DNA of 29,275 nucleotides from CAZFXZ01 sp964523165 (GTDB lineage Bacteria > Patescibacteriota > Patescibacteriia > JACRDY01). The stretch covers positions 1 through 29,275 of the forward strand of contig CAZFXZ010000005.1 in assembly GCA_964523165.1 (NCBI GenBank), in the 5' to 3' direction. The notes beneath the pieces are model-generated. The model made no database searches and was not told the origin of the DNA. It worked only from the letters and a program-made list of their open reading frames with translations. Shown piece after piece: positions 22,387 through 29,275 of this stretch (within the stretch, counting starts at the first letter, position 1; every line of letters starts with the position of its first letter). A program made the position numbers and the translations under genes.

Positions 22387-24144
22387 TTAAAAGTTACTAA
22401 CCTTACCGCCTTTAGCTTGAGCCTTGGTATCACCAGACAGATTGGTGGTTGCCGATGGTCCGTCTGACGATAGACTCCGACCGGTTTTTTGATCAACGGC
22501 ATTGATTTGCGGGCTGACTAACAACGGCGCGTAGCTCCCGCGCTGAGCGACTGTCGGAATAATTTCCACCTCAAAGCTGGCCACGATCGGGGCGGTGTTT
22601 TGACCGGCATAAGCCTCAAGCCGTCCAACAGTCCAAGTGACTTGCCGTGTAGTCGCATCGTAAGATAAGTCCGGACCAAAACTGACACTAGCTTTGTTTT
22701 GCCACGAAACATTATTGGGTAAAGTCGCCGTCACGACTGTTTTATCAACTGCATTCAAGCCATTGGTCAGACGCAAATAAACCCGATAGCGTGTGGGAAT
22801 GCCAATGACCGGCGGTAAAGGTCCCAAACCCAGCTGTTCACCCTCAACGGTAAAATAACGAGCAAAAGATTCTAATCCCAGTGTTGAGCTTAAATTTTGT
22901 TCAAAGTCTGGCAAAGCGGCGGCGATATCTAGTTTTTGATCATTATAAAGCAAAGAGTAATTAACAGTCGGTTTGAATTTTAAATTTGCCACACTAGCTT
23001 GTTTGTTGGTCGGTAAGCTAAATGACAAATCCCCCTCTTGGCCGCTGGCTAATTCACCTAGTGACCAAACAACACTACCATCAGTCAGAGTAAATTTATT
23101 TTCTGAAGAAAGTTTTTCAGGGGCATAACCGGAATTATTAAAATTAATAGACAGGGAAACATTATTGATATTATTATCTTCATCGTTGCGATAAGTCAGC
23201 ACATAAGAAACTTCTTCACCCAAAGATGGAGCGATAACTTGCGGCTCGACATTAATATTAAAATGCGGATAAAAAACTTGACTGACGGCGGACAGCTTAT
23301 CCAAAACATAACGCTGGCCGTTGACCATGCCACTAATTGTCACCATATGGTCAACTTGTTGTTGATCTATTTGCTCGACTGTTTTTTGACCATGAAGAGG
23401 TTTTTGCTCGGCGGTAATTTTTTCTAAATTTGCATCTTGCCCTGACAAACCGCTAATCACTAAATTACTAAAATCATAATCAGAATTATTGCTAATATTT
23501 AGTGCCAAATCATAAGGCGTGTTGTAAACCACTACCGGTGGAGCCGTTAAACTGGTGGTCAAAACCGAGCCGATGATTTTATATTCTTCAACCGCTAAAA
23601 CCTGATCCGACCACGACAAACTGTTTAACAAATCATCACGCACACAGCAATCATAAGTCAGACGTGACACAACGCGCTGTTGACTATCAACATCACCCCA
23701 GGTCGTGCCAGTTAAAATGACATAACCCTCATGTCTGGCTTTTAGATCACCAATCGGCAATTTTCCAGTAGTAACATCAAAACGTGGATCACTACTGTTT
23801 TTTAAAACAAATTGTTCAGGTAAATCAATATGAACGATCACGCCGGACAAATCAGTTTTACGATCAGTATTAGAATATTTAACAGTATAAGAAATCTCTT
23901 GACCGGAGCGGACATTTTCTGTTATTTCCGTACTGACTTTTATATTCAAAGAAAAAACTAATTTAGTAAAAACAAAGGCGATATAAAAATTAAAAACTAT
24001 CAACAAGACTACCGCTAAAAACAAAATAATATCGGCGATTAAATGCTTTTTGTTAAATTTATAACGAACCTGATAACGCTTGTTTAAACGAGCGATAATC
24101 ACTTCAAATGGTCCGATAGTTAATTGCCGTAAAAGTTTTTTCAT
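22387..24144 (-). CDS. Membrane-anchored surface protein with DUF11-like beta domains
   Basis: A 585-residue protein with a basic cytoplasmic N-terminus of about 35 residues, one transmembrane helix (about 36-60) and a long extracytoplasmic part. At least three regions look like DUF11/CARDB-type Ig-like domains: about 66-165 (SGQEISYTVKYSNTDRKTDL), about 300-400 (LGEEVSYVLTYRNDEDNNIN) and about 445-555 (TRYRVYLRLTNGLNAVDKTV, then NNVSWQN). Each shows the DUF11 plan of a V.Y.(L/V)TY.N strand, a LP-type turn and a GxLxxG-type segment. An adhesive or structural envelope role is likely. It follows the GH-like gene by 20 nt but seems to have its own leaderless promoter. Confidence 0.8.
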   Translation of the reverse strand: MKKLLRQLTIGPFEVIIARLNKRYQVRYKFNKKHLIADIILFLAVVLLIVFNFYIAFVFTKLVFSLNIKVSTEITENVRSGQEISYTVKYSNTDRKTDLSGVIVHIDLPEQFVLKNSSDPRFDVTTGKLPIGDLKARHEGYVILTGTTWGDVDSQQRVVSRLTYDCCVRDDLLNSLSWSDQVLAVEEYKIIGSVLTTSLTAPPVVVYNTPYDLALNISNNSDYDFSNLVISGLSGQDANLEKITAEQKPLHGQKTVEQIDQQQVDHMVTISGMVNGQRYVLDKLSAVSQVFYPHFNINVEPQVIAPSLGEEVSYVLTYRNDEDNNINNVSLSINFNNSGYAPEKLSSENKFTLTDGSVVWSLGELASGQEGDLSFSLPTNKQASVANLKFKPTVNYSLLYNDQKLDIAAALPDFEQNLSSTLGLESFARYFTVEGEQLGLGPLPPVIGIPTRYRVYLRLTNGLNAVDKTVVTATLPNNVSWQNKASVSFGPDLSYDATTRQVTWTVGRLEAYAGQNTAPIVASFEVEIIPTVAQRGSYAPLLVSPQINAVDQKTGRSLSSDGPSATTNLSGDTKAQAKGGKVSNF

Positions 24145-24150
24145 ATCTTT

Positions 24151-24156
24151 AGTATA
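24151..24156 (-). promoter_or_regulatory. -10 element giving a leaderless DUF11-protein transcript
   Basis: TATACT on the minus strand ends 7 bases before the A of the ATG at 24144, so transcription would start at the start codon. GTGGAC 17 bp upstream is a partial -35 match. It overlaps the short gap after the GH-like gene. Confidence 0.4.
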
Positions 24157-24164
24157 CTCTTTGC

Positions 24165-26192
24165 TTAAAAGACGTCCACGCTGGTGGCTAAAATATCTAG
24201 TCGACCGTCGGCATTAATGTCGCTGATCAACAACTCAACGCCACTACGATTGCTGGCGTCAAAAGCCGACCAACTTTTACCAACTTGCCCACCTTTGGAA
24301 TCCCAGATTTTTATTTCCGGCTGACCGCCACGACCGGGTGCGGAAACAATTTCCGCCTTACCATCGGCATTAATATCGCCGACAGCCACGTTGACTCCAC
24401 CACGAAATTTTTCATCATAAGCAAACCAACCACCGGATAATAATTTACCGTCTTTGTTAAAAATCCGAATGTGGGGCCCACCACCGACGCCGGCTCCGGC
24501 AATAATTTCATTGATACCATCGCCATTGAGATCACCAACCGCCACATTGACTCCCCCACGATAACCTTCACCGTAGGCAAAAAATCCCGGGTTAATTAAT
24601 TTGCCCTGATCATTAAAAACTCTAATATGCGGACCGCCGCCATTTTCCGTGCCGGTGATAATTTCAATCGTGCCATCGCCATTGAGATCACCAATCGAAA
24701 TATTTATACCTTTATTATAATTTTCGCCATAAGGGTAAAAAGTGTTTTTAGCTTGGCCGGCGGCATTGTAAATTACGACATTGCGACTGTTGGCGACTAG
24801 CGTTTCGGTCTGACCGTCACGATCAACATCAGAAACTATGATCTGATTGCGACCGGAAAATTCACTGCGATAAATATAAAACCCGGACTGTTGACTCAAG
24901 CCATTTTGATCAAAAATACGCACAAAAGACCCGTTGACAAAAGCTTGGCCGGTAATTTGTCTTGAAGTTGGTGCCGGCGCGGTGCGTTTTAAAACAATGC
25001 CGTCACGACCTTCGAGGCGCAGATAATTTATTTTAGTGCCGTCATTAATATTTTTATCTTGAGCCCCGGTGATTTTTTCTAAAATTTCACTGCCCAAATT
25101 AACCGCCTGACGTGTATCGCTGGCGTTGACAAAGACCACACCATTGGCAAAATCACGCCGCCAAACGTTTGTCCCGCCCAAACTAGAAACCATTTGCGCG
25201 CCGTTGACAGGACTACCCAAGTCGACATCATACTCATCATAATACCAAGTTTGAGCATGGGCTTGATCACCATAGTCAAAAGCGTAATAACCATCGCCCA
25301 GCAAAGCTGAAGCCAAGCCATAACGCATACTTTGATAACTAGCGGGTCGATCTTGATTGCCAGTCGTCCGATTTAAAATATTATAATTTTTGTCACCAGT
25401 TGTCGGGGCCGTCCGATAACTCTCGATATCGCGCGACCAATCAGTAACCGGGAAATTTTCAAAAATCACGCCGTCTAAAATATCGCTGTAAATTGTCGAG
25501 CCGTTGCCAATCAAAATCACTGGCTGACTCAGTCCTTGACGAGTGGTGGTGATAATTTTTCGCAGTCCGGCTCGCCAATTTTGATCGGCAATATTTCGGT
25601 CATCTTGTCGGCCATCGCGATTTAAATCATAAGTGCTGACAAAATAACTGATGTTATCCCAAGTGTTGTCCAAAATTACACCATCCCACAAGCCACTGGA
25701 TAAAATTTTGTTATTGATAAAATATGGCAAATAAGTGTTCCACTTATAGCCATTAACCGTCGGGCAATCGTCGCTGACATTTAGCAACCAACTACCCGAC
25801 CACCAACTAACTCGCTGACCGCCAGCATCGTGGACAAACCACTCTTCGGGTAAACTATCAGCCAATTGTCGAGAAAGTAAAAAACTTTCACTAGTAAAAT
25901 TAACTTGTTTTATTTCTTGACTGGCGATATAAGCGATGATTTTTATATTGGGATTAAGCTCTCGCAAACGGCGGATCTTTTGCGGATTGCGCGCTTGCTG
26001 ATCCATGTCCAGCAAGACCACGTCCCACTTGGCCAGAGCTGTGACATCGGCATCAGACAACTGCCAAGCATAAAAAATATTAGCCAATTTGGGATAATCT
26101 TGACCGGCCGAAAATCTTTCCGGCCACAAAACGGTCGTTACCAAGACGACCGCTATCAGGATCGCAATACTGGCTGGGAAAAATTTTTTCAT
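24165..26192 (-). CDS. Exported glycoside-hydrolase-like protein (GHL15-type) with FG-GAP repeats
   Basis: A 675-residue protein. An N-terminal signal or anchor helix (about 7-23) is followed by a TIM-barrel-like domain (about 35-400): VVLLDMD, NIKIIAYIASQEI, DGVILDN (Asp175) and DGVIFENF (Glu245), the last two being strand-end acidic residues suitable for catalysis. The layout resembles the hypothetical glycosyl hydrolase family GHL15. Residues about 415-675 carry five FG-GAP-type repeats with calcium-loop-like motifs (DVDRDG, DLNGDG twice, DINADG twice) and GGGPHIR(V/I)FN segments. It lies in the polysaccharide operon, overlapping the GT4 gene upstream by ATGA. It may trim or release the surface glycan; the catalytic assignment is inferred. 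Confidence 0.78.
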   Translation of the reverse strand: MKKFFPASIAILIAVVLVTTVLWPERFSAGQDYPKLANIFYAWQLSDADVTALAKWDVVLLDMDQQARNPQKIRRLRELNPNIKIIAYIASQEIKQVNFTSESFLLSRQLADSLPEEWFVHDAGGQRVSWWSGSWLLNVSDDCPTVNGYKWNTYLPYFINNKILSSGLWDGVILDNTWDNISYFVSTYDLNRDGRQDDRNIADQNWRAGLRKIITTTRQGLSQPVILIGNGSTIYSDILDGVIFENFPVTDWSRDIESYRTAPTTGDKNYNILNRTTGNQDRPASYQSMRYGLASALLGDGYYAFDYGDQAHAQTWYYDEYDVDLGSPVNGAQMVSSLGGTNVWRRDFANGVVFVNASDTRQAVNLGSEILEKITGAQDKNINDGTKINYLRLEGRDGIVLKRTAPAPTSRQITGQAFVNGSFVRIFDQNGLSQQSGFYIYRSEFSGRNQIIVSDVDRDGQTETLVANSRNVVIYNAAGQAKNTFYPYGENYNKGINISIGDLNGDGTIEIITGTENGGGPHIRVFNDQGKLINPGFFAYGEGYRGGVNVAVGDLNGDGINEIIAGAGVGGGPHIRIFNKDGKLLSGGWFAYDEKFRGGVNVAVGDINADGKAEIVSAPGRGGQPEIKIWDSKGGQVGKSWSAFDASNRSGVELLISDINADGRLDILATSVDVF

Positions 26193-27376
26193 TTTTTTAT
26201 TACGGCGCGATAAATGCTTAACAACTTTTTATAATGACGCTCTGGGCTGTAGTCGCTTCTAGCCCGACTGTCTGCCCGCCGACCAAAACGACGCAACGTA
26301 TCAGCCGGTAAATGATCTACTTGGCGCAAAATCGTGCTCAAAGTTTTGACATCACCGGGATTAAACAACCAGCCATCAACGTCATCAGCGATTAACTCAG
26401 GAATACCGCCGACGCGCGCCCCAATGATCGGTTTAGCCAAAGCTTGAGCTTCCAAAATCGACAGTGGATTATTTTCCGCCCACTGCGAAGGGACAACCAC
26501 GGCTCGTGATTGGCTAATCAATTTTTTTACTTCCGCTTCTGAAACATGACCAACGAAACTGATTAACTTACTATTTTTAGCGAGTTTTTTTAATCTTGGC
26601 AAGTCTGGCCCCTGGCCGGCAATTTTTAATTTTACTCGGGCCAGCAGAGCGGCTTTGATCAGCGTGGCCACGCCTTTTTCATCAACCAAACGACCGGCGA
26701 AAACAAAATAATCGCCGATTTTATCACTAGCTTTAAAATTATGCAGGTTGATGAAATTACTAAGATGAGAAATTTTTTTGGCCACGCCCCAATCTTTACA
26801 AATTTTGGCCAAAAATTTACTCGGTGAAATATAAGCGTCAATCCAGTCATAGCCGCCGTAAAGCTGCACGGCCATTTGTTCTAAACTGGCCAGCACGTCG
26901 CGGGGCGTAAATTTAAAACCACAAGTATAGCCAACGACTTGATGATGGGCGTCTTGTTTGGGATAAAGACGATAGCGCGGGCAAATGATTTGATAATCAT
27001 GCAACGTCCAAACTGTCGGGATCTTTCTATCCTTGGCGGCTTTGACAACTGCCGGCGTGAGTTGATGAGAAAAGTTTTGTAGATGCACGACGTCTGGTCT
27101 AAAATCATCAAGTAGTTTGGCCATGTAACGACCAGCCGTGGGCGAATAAAAATAATGAGCGGCCGTTTTAAGATCAGATAGCAAGCCGCCGGATTTTGAC
27201 AGCTCAACTTGCGGTGGGAAATATTTTTGCCACTTACTTGGTAAATTATCAGGATGACGCATGGCTAAAATGGCCACTTGATGACCGTGTTGTTTTAACA
27301 ATTTTTCCAAAGCCAATAAATAGCTTTCGGCTCCACCGCGACGATAATAAAATTTATTAACCAACAAGATCTTCAT
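26189..27376 (-). CDS. GT4-family glycosyltransferase
   Basis: A 395-residue GT-B enzyme starting MKILLVNKFYYRRGGAESYL. It has the acceptor-domain segment PDVVHLQNFSHQL and WTLHDYQIICPRYRLYP, the donor-domain start YFVFAGRLVDEKGVATLI, an intact EX7E in ENNPLSILEAQALAKP, and VGGIPELI. The TLHDY...CPR pattern is common among GT4 enzymes of exopolysaccharide clusters. It overlaps the preceding GT4 gene by about 20 bp and the GH-like gene by 4 bp, so it is translationally linked to both. A cytoplasmic role adding one sugar to a lipid-linked repeat unit is likely. Confidence 0.9.
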   Translation of the reverse strand: MKILLVNKFYYRRGGAESYLLALEKLLKQHGHQVAILAMRHPDNLPSKWQKYFPPQVELSKSGGLLSDLKTAAHYFYSPTAGRYMAKLLDDFRPDVVHLQNFSHQLTPAVVKAAKDRKIPTVWTLHDYQIICPRYRLYPKQDAHHQVVGYTCGFKFTPRDVLASLEQMAVQLYGGYDWIDAYISPSKFLAKICKDWGVAKKISHLSNFINLHNFKASDKIGDYFVFAGRLVDEKGVATLIKAALLARVKLKIAGQGPDLPRLKKLAKNSKLISFVGHVSEAEVKKLISQSRAVVVPSQWAENNPLSILEAQALAKPIIGARVGGIPELIADDVDGWLFNPGDVKTLSTILRQVDHLPADTLRRFGRRADSRARSDYSPERHYKKLLSIYRAVIKK

Positions 27377-28284
27377 AAATCATTTGATAATGTTGGACCA
27401 TGACGTCTAGACTAAAACGTTGTTTGAAATCTTGTTTAGCCGCCGACCCTAATTTGCGCCGCAAACTGCCATCTTTGATCAGCGTTGTTAAACTTTCGGC
27501 CAACGCCGTCTGGTTTTGAGCGGCGACTAGTAAACCCGTTTGTTGTTGAGTGATGACTTCGGGGATACCACCAACTTTAGTCGAAACTATCGGCAATCCG
27601 GCTAAACCGGCTTCGATCAAGGCAATACCTTGACCTTCCCAACGTGAGGCCAAAACAAAAATATCGAGTTGCGGTAAATAATCAACAGCATTGACTTGCC
27701 AGCCCAAAAATTTCACTCGCGTTTCAAGCTGATAACGCTTGACTAGCTTATTTAATTTGCGACGTTGTGAACCATCACCGACTATCCAGTATTCCCAATT
27801 TAGATCACGCAGTTTAGCNNNNNNNNNNNNNNNNNNNNNNNNNNNNNNNNNNNNNNNNNNNNNNNNNNNNNNNNNNNNNNNNNNNNNNNNNNNNNNNNNN
27901 NNNNNNNNNNNNNNNNNNGTTGACGTTATGTTCGGTGGTCATGATGATTGGCCGACCGTTTTTGCGGATCCACAAAGCCGCCAAACGGCCCCAGGTGTCG
28001 CCACCAAACAAATGAGTATGGACAATGTCGGGTCGTTCACTTTCCAAATAACTAGCTAATTTAAACAACGCCCCCAAGCCCAATTTGCTGCGCTTGCCAA
28101 TAATAATCACTTCGATGCCTTTGTCTAATAAAGGTTCAACTAAACTACCGCCGCGGACCAAACAAACAACTTTAGCCTGAAAACGACTGCGGTCTAAATT
28201 GCTCACTAAATCGACCAGCATTTTTTCAGCCCCACCCAAACCTAAAGTTGGGATGACGTAAATTATTTTAAGCTTTTTTGGCAT
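27357..28284 (-). CDS. GT4-family glycosyltransferase split by a scaffold gap
   Basis: One gene in two visible parts. The N-terminal part (28284 to the gap) reads MPKKLKIIYVIPTLGLGGAE, then PDIVHTHLFGGDTWGRLAAL and TTEHNVN. The C-terminal part, directly after the gap at 27818, reads AKLRDLNWEYWIVGDGSQRR, then VKFLGW, an intact EX7E in WEGQGIALIEAGLAG, and TKVGGIPEV. The two parts are in different frames across the 100 N, so the gap length is not real. Family length suggests about 85-95 residues are missing. The in-frame GTG at 27716 is internal, not a start. The ATG at 28284 overlaps the ligase gene by 17 bp. Confidence 0.85.
27819..27918. other. Scaffold gap (100 N)
   Basis: Exactly 100 N inside the GT4 gene 27357-28284. 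The coding frames on its two sides do not agree over 100 bases, showing that the length is a placeholder. Confidence 0.95.
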
Positions 28285-29275
28285 AAACAAATTTAGTCGC
28301 GGCCAAAGCTACGCCGAGCGGATACCACATTTTAGAAACAAAATATGATGTTTGAAAAAGCTGAAAGACGATCGCCCCGACAGCCACCATCAAACAAACA
28401 ATAATAACATCGGCGTATTCTTGATTATGACGTCGCGCCCGCCAATAGGCTTTGACGATTTGCAATATCACCCACGACAACAGCAAACCAAAAGTCGCTA
28501 AGCCCAGCAAACCAAATTCGGCCAGCAATTTTTGAATTACCCCGTGTGATTCTTCCACTCCACCAAATTCATAAAGAAAAATCGGATCACTGGCCACCAG
28601 AGAGGTGAAAGCTCCGGCACCATTGCCGATCAAGGGATGATCGAGCCACGACTGCCAAGCAATAGTTGTCAAATATAGGCGATGAAAATTGGAACTTTCC
28701 GCAATATAACTAGTGGAAAACAAATACATATAAATAAAAACCGGCGACAAGACTAGCCCGACAAAAGCGCTGTAGGCTAAAACTTTTTTCCAATAATGAC
28801 GATAACGGACGGCCAGCAAGATGACTAATTCGACAAACAACGTGATCCAACCGGTTCGCGAAAAAGTCAGTAAGGTCACGGCAATCATAAAGGCCACGCC
28901 CAACATCAACCAGCGTCCGGCTTTTTTACTTTTGGCTTGCCACGACAGCCAAGCGCCAAAAGGAATAACGGCCACCAAAACCTCAGCGATCAAGTTGTGA
29001 TTCCAGCCCAACGGTCTGATACTACCCAAAGCAATCGGCACGGCTCGGCGAAAAAAGCCACTTTGGTCGGTGACAAAAAGTGAAATAAAACCCATAGCCG
29101 CTACCGCCAAACCCAAAACATAAAAAATCATCATGACTTTTTTGAGCGTAGCTCGATTGTCAATCAAGTTATACGGCAAAACCACAAACATCAGATAAAA
29201 AAACGACAAGGGCCGTAAAAGATATTTAACAGAAACTAAAATTTCTGGAGCGTTGACCAACGACAGTGAAGCCGA
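28268..29275 (-). CDS. O-antigen ligase/polymerase family membrane protein, 5' end cut by window edge
   Basis: 335 residues are visible, and the frame stays open to the right edge, so the TTG at 29260 is not a reliable start. There are seven or eight hydrophobic helices, with family motifs NHNLIAEVL, TFSRTGWITL, HPLIGNGAGAF and the large-loop ESHGVIQKLLAEFGLLGL, typical of the Wzy_C/O-antigen ligase family. Such proteins polymerise lipid-linked repeats or join the finished glycan to an acceptor on the outer face of the membrane. Complete members have about 400-450 residues, so roughly a quarter is missing. Ligase versus polymerase cannot be decided from sequence. Confidence 0.88.
   Translation of the reverse strand, partial: SASLSLVNAPEILVSVKYLLRPLSFFYLMFVVLPYNLIDNRATLKKVMMIFYVLGLAVAAMGFISLFVTDQSGFFRRAVPIALGSIRPLGWNHNLIAEVLVAVIPFGAWLSWQAKSKKAGRWLMLGVAFMIAVTLLTFSRTGWITLFVELVILLAVRYRHYWKKVLAYSAFVGLVLSPVFIYMYLFSTSYIAESSNFHRLYLTTIAWQSWLDHPLIGNGAGAFTSLVASDPIFLYEFGGVEESHGVIQKLLAEFGLLGLATFGLLLSWVILQIVKAYWRARRHNQEYADVIIVCLMVAVGAIVFQLFQTSYFVSKMWYPLGVALAATKFVYAKKA

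Noticed and set aside
20346..22390. 14-bp match (GGCCACTATTTTAA) at 20346-20359 and 22377-22390
   Set aside because: About one such match is expected by chance in a window of this size, so a shared origin is not supported.
1..29275. CRISPR arrays, tRNA or rRNA genes, transposases, restriction systems
   Set aside because: No regularly spaced repeats, tRNA cloverleaf consensus, rRNA segments or recognisable transposase, nuclease or methylase motifs were found on either strand.

Overview
This 29.3-kb window is moderately AT-rich and densely packed. It looks like a scaffold from a Patescibacteria (Candidate Phyla Radiation) genome, probably of the Parcubacteria type. That placement is an inference from gene content: a large Thr/Ser/Asp-rich surface protein, exported proteins with FG-GAP repeats, a DUF5667 protein next to an ECF sigma factor, short overlapping operons and many glycan genes. 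TGA acts as a stop codon (many ATGA overlaps), so the standard bacterial code applies. Three 100-N scaffold gaps are present (6392-6491, 22220-22319, 27819-27918).

Layout. (A) 1-2470, minus: a partial RmlC-like cupin, two small unrecognised membrane proteins and a GT-C-type membrane glycosyltransferase. (B) 2533-4533, plus: a large multi-pass membrane protein divergent from A. (C) 4530-10035, minus: GtrA-like flippase, UDP-glucuronate-decarboxylase-like SDR, two GT2 enzymes, a DUF2304 protein and two GT4 enzymes. (D) 10049-14102, minus: an exported Ig-like protein with C-terminal repeats, a membrane-anchored TPR protein and a subtilisin-like protease with an FG-GAP region. (E) 14313-17906, minus: the 1197-residue candidate S-layer/major surface protein, with a strong terminator and a highly structured upstream region. 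(F) 18104-19700, minus: ECF sigma factor and membrane-bound DUF5667 putative anti-sigma factor. (G) 19701-20313: a palindromic repeat and a small HTH regulator (plus). (H) 20379-21536, minus: a DUF1972-type GT4 gene with its own promoter and palindrome-rich leader. (I) 21771-22178, minus: a GC-richer orphan gene with a strong Shine-Dalgarno sequence. (J) 22387-29275, minus: O-antigen ligase/polymerase-like protein, two GT4 enzymes, a secreted glycoside-hydrolase-like FG-GAP protein and a DUF11-type surface protein.

Taken together, the window is a cell-envelope island. Regions A, C, H and J would build, flip and polymerise a surface glycan. Regions D, E and J encode exported proteins that sit on, anchor to or remodel the envelope. 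The sigma/anti-sigma pair immediately upstream of the large surface-protein gene is the obvious candidate controller. The most interesting signals are this sigma/anti-sigma/surface-protein unit with two unusual leaders (a possible attenuator before the sigma gene; a 55-nt hairpin holding a three-codon ORF before the surface-protein gene), an envelope repeat module shared by two exported proteins, recurring TGn-extended -10 promoters that often leave almost no leader, and a perfect 55-bp duplication around one gap that is most likely an assembly artefact.
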